64,000 bases of DNA from contig OY856187.1 in the NCBI GenBank assembly GCA_963693315.1, forward strand, positions 77,817,394 through 77,881,393, in the 5' to 3' direction. The translations under genes and the position numbers were made by a program. Under the pieces are notes generated by a model, which was not told the origin of the DNA, did no database searches, and saw only the letters and a program-made list of their open reading frames with translations. Source of the DNA: Diogma glabrata (Eukaryota > Arthropoda > Insecta > Diptera > Cylindrotomidae). Shown here piece after piece: positions 34,556-46,200 of this stretch (its first letter is position 1; the number at the start of each line of letters is the position of its first letter).

Positions 34556-35100
34556 ACGGCTTACATATCACTATTCACGACGAGTCATTGACGCCTTAAA
34601 ACCAATGCAATTCAAGCGTATGCTATGTTCTCCAGTTTGGAGCAGTCGTCTGTCTTGAATAAAGCGGCTTACTATATAAACGTGTAAAATGGTTTTTCTG
34701 AAATCATGAAGATAAGAACGAACACATTCACGGAAAATTGGGTTTGACGAAAGGCTAACTAGTCATTTCCGTAAAAAAATAATTTCTTTTGAACTCTGTA
34801 CACTGACCGTGGATTATCTCAAACTCATTTCAAGTACGACCTCGGCAAATGTGCCCGGACTACGATTTAAAAATGGGAACCCGAACGTGCCTAAGACCAC
34901 GATATCTTCTAAAGCTCACAAACCAAACCGATAGTTACACTGAATATAGCGGAATCACTAGAGGTAAGATGAACAACAAGTGGAATCCACTACACTTTAC
35001 TATTGCGGTCATCAAAACGGAGAAGAATTTGGGGTTGGTTTTTCATACATCGTCGCGTTAATAAACAAACATGTCATCGGCTTGTGCCCAATTAATAAGC
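34556..35100. other. Unassigned, less AT-rich stretch
   Basis: Composition differs from the flanks and looks like decayed coding DNA, but no frame stays open and no domain was recognised. Confidence 0.4.
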
Positions 35101-36214
35101 GGATATTTTTTTATAAAATGTGGTGTAGTAAGAATTACAATATGTGTCACAACAACACATAAAAACCTTTTAAGACCAAGGTCCCACAACAACATGCGTT
35201 CTAAGGTGTTGATGGAAGCAAATCTTTTTTTTTTGTTTTTTTTTTATATTTTTTGATAAAGAATGGATAACTAAGCAATAATTCCTATCACATATAAAAT
35301 ATGACATAGGCCAATATTTTATGGTAGGATAGAGAAGACAAAATAAAACAAAAGGTAAAACTAAAATCGGGGTGTAAATAATCTAGCTAGTGACATATTC
35401 CTTGAGCGTGTGACTGTTGTCAATTCCAGCTTCACAATTGGTTCTTCGGCAACTCAAAGTCCTACCTTCATCAAATCTGAGATTGGCGTAAAAAGTGGCT
35501 TTCGTTTAGTTTTAAGGATTTTTGATTTATATTCTTTGCAAAACCTCTTCCATCTCAGAACCAAAATAAAAACCTACTAGATAAAAAGTAAGGCTTTCAT
35601 TTTACTCTATTTTTTAAGGATATGAAGCCAAAAGTGTGCTTATAATATATTGATAAAACTTTAACACATGGCATATTGGTATTACCAGCTGATTGCTCCG
35701 AGCCATTAGAAATCTACCAATGCTGATTATGCCCAAATGACTGTATACTATTTTTTCCGTGTTAGAACCAGCAACCAAAATTGAAACTTACAGCGTTTCT
35801 CAGGCATAATATTGGACTATCACAACAATTTCGCCGAAAACTGGAACAAAAATTAAACCATGTTCTAACTTCTACTGTACAACCACTTTACCTGAAGTAC
35901 CAGAAACTAACAAACATTTAGAACAACTGGGTATCAATAAAATCTGAAAACACAGAGATAGCTTTAGTGAATATATATATATATTCCTTATTTATATATG
36001 TCTATTTATATATGTCATATTTTATATGTGATAGGATTTATTGTTTAGTTATTCCTTTTATAAAAAAAACCAAAAAAAAAAACAAAATTGCGTCCATCAA
36101 CGCCTTAGAACGCATGTTGTTGTGGGAGTTTGATCTTAAAAGGTTTTTATGTGTTGTTGTGACACATATTGTAGTTCTTACTACACAATACATTTTATAA
36201 AAAAAAATATATTC
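35101..36214. mobile_element. Inverted-repeat element with arms of about 205 bp
   Basis: Arms 35101-35308 and 36011-36214 are reverse complements at high similarity (for example ACAATATGTGTCACAACAAC and CAACAACATGCGTTCTAAGG). The 700 bp centre is diverged and has no intact frame. Confidence 0.82.
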
Positions 36215-36587
36215 CACCAGTAAGCCAACCAAATACCATTCCGGCTCTGCATAATTCCATCAATTAAATAAAATTTGAAAAGAAAGCTACATTAATTTTA
36301 ACAATTTGAATTGAAAACAATCGAATGCGATAATTTTAGCAATTTTACAGAAATTAAGTTGGGGCAACAAAATTTTGATAAATTTTTATTAAAGCTCGAG
36401 CTCGCTACATACCAACCAGTAAAATTCAAAATGTTAAACAAAACACTCTACAGAAAACGTGCGCGCTTGCCACCCAAAGAGATGAATTCACAAGGTAGAT
36501 CCAGCTGAATGAAGAATCTCGGACATTAATAAACAAATTATCAGATTAGTAACACAACCCAAAAGAAATAAATGGGGAGAACTAGTG
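36215..36587. other. Unassigned
   Basis: No supported feature. A short open frame at 36311-36508 is not recognised. Confidence 0.45.
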
Positions 36588-39276
36588 CATGGTGTCCACT
36601 ATTTTTATCAAACAAAATTCCCTGACTTTTCAGAGCAAAAATATGAAAATTCCAGAACTTCATTTCAAACTAAACTGACCAGAAAAACAATTTCTAAAAA
36701 TTCTAATTAACTTAAAATTTCTATTGCAAGATCGTGGGACAGTCAAATGATGTGGTTTTTATGATGAGGAACCACAAAACACTAACAATAACAAAAATAA
36801 ATAATGTTCTACATTATAAATGTCTACTTTTATTAAGTTTTACTATTATTTACAATCGAACATACTCTCTCTGTATATATATGCATTGGTTTCTGGTAAA
36901 TATCTAAAGATATTCACCATTGGCATGTCTGTAAAAATAGACTCATCGTGCCATTCTTAAATATTTCCTCTTAAGGAAAGTTTTAATCTCATCAAAGTAG
37001 ATTGTCAATTTTCGTAAATATTCTAAACATGTTAAATAAAATCTAGATATATTTGCCAAAAATACAGTTTTGCCGATATGTGCAAGTTTTCTTTTATCGT
37101 TTCTTACAGCGGGTGGTAAATATCCTATATTATATAGCCTTCCCTGAAAATTTTCTTTCAAATGATTTATTGTATGAAGTTTTTTCATATAGCGCGACAC
37201 ATGATTTTTTTTAGCATCAAACTATGATGAAATATTTTTTCGGGAAGGTTTTCTGCATTCAAAAAAGTTTCTAGGTAACTTTCTTGTTTCTTCTCTTAAA
37301 ACAATCGATCTTAAGGGAAAGTTTATGAAGATCTTGACATGGTACATGACAAGACATGGTCCGATAAATCACCACATCCGGCCCTTCTGCCTCCGACAGA
37401 TGCACATTCTGAAACTCGGAGGCAGAAACCAAGGGACACATTAACTGCAACGGCTCTGAACTTGCATGGTGCAGATACATTAAGTTCAGTCACGGGAGAA
37501 TAGCACTCCCTCTGCTACAAAACATTAGTCCAATCCAGCTTACTACGTTAAGAGGCTCGAATTTGACCACATTGCACATTCTACAGTGGCATCGACGTCA
37601 TCTGCAGTATAACAACAGAAGAGGTAAGCACAATAAAACAGTGGTCACAGTGCTACTCGAACAAGCTAACTAATTAGTTCAGCTTCGAGATCCCCCATTA
37701 AAATAAATGGTGGAATATGCTCGCTATAATTGGTATACATTTACACCTTTTGAAAAAGGGTTTTTTCAAAATTTTTTTTTAATAATTTCTCAGCCACTAG
37801 GAAATATACCTTCAGTGGTTCGTACATCTTCTATGTTCTCTCTAGTGCTGGAATTAATGCGAATAACATCGATTTTAATTAGATCAGCAGAAACAGAAAG
37901 GTTTATATCTTCAGGTATTAATAAAATAATGAAGCACCAACAAAAATTTTTGTTTGTGAATTATTTATAGAAGTGAAGTATTTTATTTATTTGTAATTAA
38001 GCTGTAACAGCTTGTAATACATAATATGCAGACTTGAAATACAATAAACCAAACTAAAAACTAAAAAAAAAGTAAAGGTAAAAAAGGTAAAAGTAAAGTA
38101 AGTAAAAAGAAGTAAACGTAGATTATTCAATACTTTTGGTTCAAGAAAAAATCTTATAACACGATCCTATAGTATCTAAAATCCAACAGAATATCATTCA
38201 AATAAATGAAAGAGCAGAAATCCTAAGAGCGAAAGCGACAACAATTTCGACTATGTCAATTTCTATTTAAAGTATTGACAGTGCTATTCTTTAAATTCTG
38301 GTACTAATCATAGAATAACCTCTACCATTAACGTGACGGAGATTTAATCGTCACTGACCGCACAAGAAAAGCACTATATTCGCGGAACGCTTTGCTAGAA
38401 ACTCGACTGTTCTGGAAACCCCTAAAGAAATACCTCAAATTCAGTCTTCAGGCGTTAATACAATATCAGGATTTTATATAAAAAAGAAATTCATTTCAAA
38501 CCCAAAGTTTTCGCAAATTGTTTTCAGAGAGTGAAACAAAAACAAAGCTTCCGTCTGGACAAATTTTGAGTATCCATCCAATTTTTGAGTATCATTAAAT
38601 GTCTAAGTACTAAGTACTAAAAGAGAAATTTTTAGTCCGGTAGATACGCATAAAAAAACGACTTACATTGTATAGATAGAGATGCGTTCTATAGTTTTCA
38701 AAAACCACATAAATCGTATAAACAAATCAAAATTCACACAGAAAAAAACCTAGACACTTTTGAAAACCGGAGGGAAACATTTTTTTTTATAAATTGAAAC
38801 CATAAGGATGACATTAGTTCTTTCAGTTAATTTAATATTTCACAATAAACTTCAATCCTATAAATATTTATCAATAGAGGCAGAAGAGGTGAACATTTAT
38901 GGAAAATCTACAACAACGGGCGAAGAAAACCACATAACTAATAAATCATATAAAAAAATCGCACAAAAACTGAATAGAAAACCCGCATAACTTTAAAAAT
39001 CGCACAAAAACTGAATAGAAAACCCGCATAACTTTAAAAATCGCATAAAAAAAGAATCGAGTGTATTCAAATTCAAAGCATAACAAGTAATAGATTATAT
39101 TATGAGTGATATAAAGGAGATATAAGTAAATTATAAACATCATATGAGAAATATTTTTTATAAAAAGTTTTTGTTAAAATAAAAATTTTCCCGAGAAATA
39201 ACTGAAATTCCCTGACTTTCCCTGACTAAAAAAAATCCCCTGACTTTCCATAATTCCATATCTGGTGGACACCATG
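36588..39276 (+). mobile_element. Decayed hAT-type transposon
   Basis: The ends are CATGGTGTCCAC and GTGGACACCATG. Both are followed inward by AATTCCCTGACTTTTC-type sequence, a common hAT subterminal phrase. CTAGTG flanks it directly at 36582-36587 and 39277-39282. A plus-strand relic near 37860-37950 (RSAETERFISSGINKIM) resembles the hAT dimerisation domain. The rest of the transposase is not legible. Confidence 0.7.
38945..39055. repeat. 44 bp tandem repeat
   Basis: AAATCGCACAAAAACTGAATAGAAAACCCGCATAACTTTAA-type units are repeated about 2.3 times inside the hAT relic. Confidence 0.85.
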
Positions 39277-39282
39277 CTAGTG

Positions 39283-39973
39283 AGTATTTGGAAAGCCATT
39301 AAGGCTTAACTCATACTAGACACCAGAAGAAATAACCATCATATCACATGCGATTGTACGGTACCAACAGAAAAAGAGCTTGAACATCTCGTCAATATTC
39401 TGATTACAAACAGTGAACACCTTGAACGAATGGATTAAAACCTGAAAATTAGAACTCTTTACTAAGAAGTCTATTTTAACACTTTTCATCACATCAACGA
39501 AGAATGTAAATACAACACTAAGCATCTGAATTGACAACATGTCAATTCCTTTAACCCACTACTCAAATTCAATGCTCATGCATAACAGGTAAATGGCAAA
39601 GATGAAAATATAATTTTAAAGATAAAACTACAAATATTTCGCCTGCAGCGAAGAACCAGGTTTTGTTGATTTGCAATTTTGTTTTGTTAATGATATACGT
39701 GTGTCACAATCTTACGTACTCCAGTCGCTGATATTGACATGAGGTAACGTGAGACCTGAAATAACTGACTCGTTCTTTTTATAAAAAACAGTAGTGCTCG
39801 GATGAAATCAGATCCACAAGTCATAAACATAGGATTTGCCCATTTTACTCGTCATTCGGTTTGTGCAGACAGTCGAAATGTCAAAATTACTCTGTCATAG
39901 TGATAAAATGCAAAGCGACTTCTTTGTCCGTTCATCGTACAAATGGAATGCTTTGCTCGAATCAATAGTTTAG
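39283..39973. other. Unassigned, decayed sequence
   Basis: No open frame or domain was recognised between the hAT relic and the LTR retrotransposon. Confidence 0.4.
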
Positions 39974-39977
39974 AGTA

Positions 39978-41157
39978 TGTAACGTCCGTGATATTCGCCT
40001 AAACAATAATAAAACCAATTCATCTTCTTTTTCTTATTCAATAAAAGTTTATTTCCATAGTCTCGGTTCATTTTTACATTAATAGTAATTTCAAATTTTC
40101 CAACGGTCAGTTCAATTTCGAATTACAATTATAAAAATAAACGAACGCACCAATTTTATTTTCATTTTTAACGAATAGTTGTTACTCAGTTTTGCTCAAT
40201 CTTCGTTTTCCGGATTGATTAGAAGATGTCAAAAAAAAAGATGACATTTTTTTTTTGTAAAATCAGTTTTTCGAGGTTAAAAATCTAAAATAATAGGAAA
40301 TTCAATTCATTCTTTTTCGGTCTGTTGATGTATATATTTTAAAACGAAAACATTAAAGAAAAAAAGGTAAAATGTAATGAAAATAAATAAAATATAGTTT
40401 AATTTAGGGTAGTGATTATAAAAATACCCGCCGGTTAATTAAAGGTTGAAGAAAATATCAAGTAGTAATAAAAATAATTCTTTTCAAATCTATCATTGTT
40501 AACAAAAATATTAACATAACGTTAATTTTTTTCAATAAATAAACAAAATGTATATTTCATAAATAATTCGATTTATTGGAAAAATATCATCAACTCTTGA
40601 CCGGTGACATAAAGATTGATAACCGTGTTCACAATATAATAAAAAAGGGACTTTAAGAAAGATAAATAATATAGTAAATATAAACATCATTTAAATATAA
40701 AAGCCATGAAATATTATTTGATAAAGGAAATATTTATTCGAAGCACATATTTTTAAAATTTACTCTCATTCGCTCAAATAAAATGTCAATAACATTGAAG
40801 ACAAAGCCTGAAATTGGATGGCTAGATGAATAGGGGAAGCAGCTAATCGTAAATTTATTAATGAAACTAAATGATGTGGAGCTGAACTGAAGGTGCTGTC
40901 AAGACGTCGATCAACATAAGCAGGTCAGGTCTATATATATTGTCTTTTGTAAAATTTTTGTATATTCATTTTCTAGTTCTTTTTTTTTTTTGATTATTGC
41001 CATTTGGAAATGTTAGACTAAGTTAGTTGGATATAAGAGATTCCTCGGTTGTGATTCGTAGGGAGGGAATAGAATTAGTTTTCTGAATGTTTTATATATT
41101 GTCCGAAGTACATTAATTGGTATAAAAGTCCAAGCTATTATATAACATCTCGCCATA
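39978..41157 (+). repeat. Left LTR, 1180 bp
   Basis: It begins TGTAACGTCCGTGATATTCG and ends CATCTCGCCATA. A TATAAAAG box (about 41122) lies near the 3' end, consistent with a promoter in the LTR. Unusually long for a gypsy-type element. Confidence 0.93.
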
Positions 41158-43298
41158 AATTGGCGTTCGAAACAAAGACCAGTAGGAGTCTGGTGTATTG
41201 GACCCTTGGATTTGGTTTTTTTTAAAGAACCGTAATGATTTTTTGTAATAACTAGGGCGTTGCCAACTGGTTATTTTGCGTAAAATAAATTGTCTTTCCG
41301 GTTATAACCAGTTTGGGTTGTTTTACATATATTTTTTTTCTTCTTTTGTCAAACCAGTTTATGGTTTTGTTTTTTTAATATTGTAAAAATATTTTATATA
41401 CATTTGGAAGTTGAATATTTTATATAAAATTTGCAATAACCTTTGTTATTGGATTTCGTATTATATATTTTGAATTTTGTTAAGAATGTATACAATTATG
41501 AGGGGTCAGGGGTTATTAAGGAGGCCCCTGTTCCTCATTGTATAATTAGTTAAGACTAATTTTTTTTTAATTTTGAAAAAACCGTTTTGGGACAGCAATT
41601 TTTTTGGAGATTGTTTTTTGTGCTGTCATTTAGCTTTAGTAATACTAATTGTTTTTTTATTTTGGAAAAAAGAAAACCGTTTTGGGGAAGCAGTTTTTTT
41701 TGAATTTTTTTTATGCTACCATGTACATATTGTACATATAATTGTTTATATATTGTACATATTTTTTATATACATAGTACAATTTGTTTTTGTACATAAT
41801 GTATATATTGTATATTTTTTGTAAATAAATTTTTGTATATAGATAATTTGTAAATATTTTCTTTTGCCATGCCATTGTACATATTTTTGCACTACCTGCA
41901 AATAATTTTTTTAATAAGTACTATTTGTGCTAGTACTTTATTTTGAGTAAATGGTTTTTTTTCTTGAATTGATTTATGTTTATTAGGTTTATTGATTCAC
42001 TTTTCTCAGCGGTAGGCCTAAAAAGCCATCCATAGAGCTTCACTCTTTAACATTGAGGTCGTTCTTAGATCGCCTATGGCCACCGGGGTTATGCGATCGA
42101 AGAACATTGGTTTCTTCTCTTCATTCGGCGAGGGAGTTCTCAGGGACGAGGAGTGGTGTTGCTGTGTTTGTACTTAGGTGCAAACCAGTAGTACCATTCT
42201 TTGCTCAGAGGCTTCTTCGGTGTAATGAAGAGAAGAACAAATTGTACTTTGCTTTCAGGATCAGAGGCTTCACCTCATACAAATTCAAAAACTTTTCCAC
42301 TTTTCCATTTAGCTTTTACAATAGAACAATTTTTCATAGAGTTTAGGATTTGAAGTCTGGTGCTCGGGAGCGTTCTACAACTTTCGCATTAGGTTTAGTT
42401 GTAATTTATTTGTAGGTTAAACAAGCACAACTGGGTCAGTAGAAATGGACCTAGTGTCTAATCGTGACAGTTGTGATTGTTTTATTAGGTTGGGGAGAAT
42501 CTGTTCTGTAGAATCTGGTCGTTAGGGGCTTTTCCAGTAGGTTCTCACATGCATTGTTGGAGTGGGCTCGCGAACGCGATATTTCAAATTTGAACAATAT
42601 GGATATTGTAGCCATACTTACTTTTTATATTGTCTCCAGACGAATCTTGATTTTGGGAATCTCTTATATTATTAAATAAAAATAAAATAAATCAAACAAA
42701 TTTTTCAAAAGATTAAATAAATAAAATTTTTATTAAATAAATAATTTTTTTTTAAAATTTAAGTTAATTTTAGGTAACTAAATAAATAAATTTTCTTAAT
42801 TAAGCTTTACGTCAAGAAATAAATAAATATTCTTTGTTTTTTAAAAAAATAAATAAATATTTCAAAGTTAGGACGGTGCATCCAATAAATAAACATTCTT
42901 TTAAATATTTTTATTTTTCAATTTTCTTTTAAAAATAAATAAATATTCTTAGGGGTGCTATCGTCAATAACTAATTTTAGGTATATATATATATTTCAGT
43001 ATATCTGAAATTGAATAAATAAATTATATTTTTACATATACAATATTACAATATTTTGGGAGCTTTTGTAAAAGATTCAGTAAAGATTAGCGGCGACAGC
43101 GGTTTTTTTTGTTCTTATACAAGGTTGTTTTTACAAAGAGGTTTTTGTGGTTTTTTTTGAATTGGGCGTTCGTTGTTTTTTCCGTTTCTGCGTTTTTCAT
43201 TTTTTTTTCCATTGTACTGGCTACATTTTTTTTGGGGGAATTGGTTTTGATATTGTTGTCGTTTGCGAGTAAATAATTTTTCGGGTTTTACCATCAAA
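41158..43298 (+). promoter_or_regulatory. Long structured leader of the 9.5 kb element
   Basis: About 2.1 kb without a convincing gene. It contains TGTACATAT-rich repeats (41720-41840) and two strong hairpins. In one, 42061-42073 pairs with 42093-42105 (GTTCTT.GATCGC). In the other, 42112-42125 pairs with 42224-42237 (TTCTTCTCTTCATT, perfect). An open frame at 42053-42346 spans the hairpins but looks like structured RNA rather than protein. Confidence 0.6.
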
Positions 43299-46200
43299 AT
43301 GTCAAACCAAATAGACGTTGACCATCCGTTCTATGGTCTGGAACCCAGCGAACTGCTGGTCGAATGTTTGGTTCGGGGTGTGAATTTCGGGGGGGCCGAT
43401 TGGGCAGAGGAACTGCGAAACCATGTAGATCATGGGTCAGTTCCAATAACAGTGTGTCATGCGAGAGATTTGATAGAGGAATCTCAAATGGTGGTGCAGG
43501 CAGCACAACTTATTTTAAATCAAGTACGACGACTTCAGTCACCGATTGATCAGACCCTCTTGGATGGTTTGGCGAATCGAGTGTTACATTATACGGGTAG
43601 GATGAATAGGTTGGGTCCTCGCAATGACTTGCAAGAAGCCCGCACCTACGCTATCTCACAATTGTCACGCGCTTGGAGTATAATAGGATCATTATCAACA
43701 CGTCCAATTATGCAGAGTAAACCAGGAGTGTCATCTGCTCCTTCTGCTTCACCTGCCTTTCAACCAGATGAGAGATCCACACCGATCCCAGTACGGCCAA
43801 TATCGGAAACAATACATAGTCTGAATCGTCCAAACCAGCAACAACAGAGACGGTCAGATCAAGCACCACCGGCTTATTTCCAGCAATCGGGTTTGAGAGC
43901 CGAGGACTTTGCAATACCACAATTGGGTCCATCACTCCCATCTGAACACACACACAATAATCCAGCACAGGTACAACCACCACCATTATATCCACAAGCT
44001 CCACTTACAGCACCACCACCATACAACCAACCTCCCCAGGTATGGCGTGACGCGGCTCCAGCGTTAGCACCAGTGGAGTACCGAGGGGTTCGTGGGAACA
44101 ATTTGAGTCGGTATGACTCAAATTGGGTTCCAACCTTCACAGGGGATGGTCACTCTCCTGATATTCATGAGTTTATTCATAGAGTGGAGGCAGCTGCCAG
44201 AAGAGACCGTGTGTCATGGGACGACCTTAGGTCTATCATACCACGGTATCTGAAAGCAGCGGCTGACAGATACTATTTGAATTTAACTCATGAATATGAG
44301 GTGGTGACTTACCCAGTGCTAAGGGAGGGACTCCTACAAACCTTCGGTACGCTCACTGATGATAAGGCGATCTTGCGCGTTCTTCTGAACCGCAAACAAA
44401 AGTCAAAGGAGAGCGTGTATGCGTACCTGGTGGAGATTGGTTCGTTAAACCGTCGCTTAGCACGTCCATTTGCTGATCGTGAAATGCTAGAGATTGCTCG
44501 GGAGGGACTGAGTGTGGAGCTCAAGAATGCTACACTAGTAGCAACAATACATTCTATTGATGAACTTCGGACTTTATGTCAGAAGTTTGAACGTTTGTGG
44601 TCCACACCAGTTCCGACCAGAACATCAAATTTGAGAATTAGCGAGCTACAGCGGATGGATGATTATGAGGTGGATGTTAAACTAAATCGAGATGGATATA
44701 TTGAAACGATGGATTCAAAACAGCCCGAACAACAGCACAAAGAAAGCGACGAGAGATGTAGGAACGCAGGACGATCTGCCACCACTCGGGAAAACCAAAT
44801 AAAATCATCAAATACATTTAATTTCCCATCATTACATCGAACGTATTTTAGACGTCTGGAACGTAACATCAGATATTGGAGGATGAGGAAATTATTTCGT
44901 AAAGCTTGTATTTCATCTATCCTTTCAGAAACAAAAGATCCTCGGCCGCGATTGACAATAAGGATTTTGGACAAAAATATCGCAGGACTATTGGATAGTG
45001 GAGCGTCAATCACAATACTTGGAAGAAATTCCTTGGAATTATTGGAATCATCAGGTACAACCTACCGTAAGTACACTTCGTGTATTCGTACGGCGGATGG
45101 TACTGCAAATAAAATTTTGGGTTACATAGAAGTTCCAATAACCGTGAATGGCTCCACTAAACCAATGCGGTTCCATATTGTCCCTGGATTACGAGAAGAG
45201 CTCTACCTGGGCATAGATTTCTGGGAGAAATTCGGTATTGTTCCTTCTTTTGTTAGTGAACTGACTCGTACAGAGCCAATAACTTTAAATACACACAACC
45301 TCACCACTGATCAGCAACATGAACTGGATATGATCAAGGATTCTTTCCCGTCATTTGAAGTGTCTGGACTCGGAAAGACTTCTTTGGTTGAACATGTCAT
45401 CGATGTTGGTGATAGTGCGCCTGTTAAACAGAGGCATTATCCCACATCGCCGGCTGTTCAACTAAAGGTTTATGCCGAACTCGACCGAATGCTTCAAATG
45501 GGCGTGATCGAAGAGAGTAACAGTTCTTGGTGCTCGCCAGTGGTTTTGGTACAAAAAGAATCTGGTAAAAACAGATTATGTATTGATAGCCGTCGTGTCA
45601 ATTCACTAACGAAAAAGGACGCTTACCCACTTCCCTTGATTGATGGCTTACTAGGTCGTCTAAATAGCACAAAGTACATTTCCAGTATTGATCTCAAAGA
45701 TGCTTTCTGGCAGATTCCTCTGGCAGAAGCATCTAGAGACAAGACAGCTTTCACAGTGCCTGGTCGTCCATTGTATCAATTCCGGGTTATGCCCTTTGGA
45801 TTGTGCAATGCTCCCCAGACAATGTGTCGGCTAATGCACAAAGTGATACCACATCAATATCACGAAAATGTCTTTGTTTATTTAGATGATCTATTGGTAG
45901 TCTCTTCCACGTTCCAGGAACATATGGAATTGCTGTCCAAAGTCTCTTCATTGTTAAGAGCGGCTGGGTTAACCATAAACCTCAAGAAAAGTAAATTTGT
46001 TCTGAGAGAGGTGAAATACTTGGGATTTTTGGTTGGTGAAGATGGTCTTCGAACAGACCCTGACAAAGTAAGAGCTGTTGCTGAGTATCCAGCTCCGTCA
46101 ACAGTGAAACAAATACGACGTTTACTAGGAATGGCCGGTTGGTACCAACGTTTCATACCAAATTATGCAAGCGTGGTATCACCAATTACAGATTTATTAA

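Noticed and set aside
42053..42346. 97-codon sense frame in the leader of the 9.5 kb element
   Set aside because: It coincides with two strong hairpins and shows no domain, so structured leader RNA explains it better than a protein.
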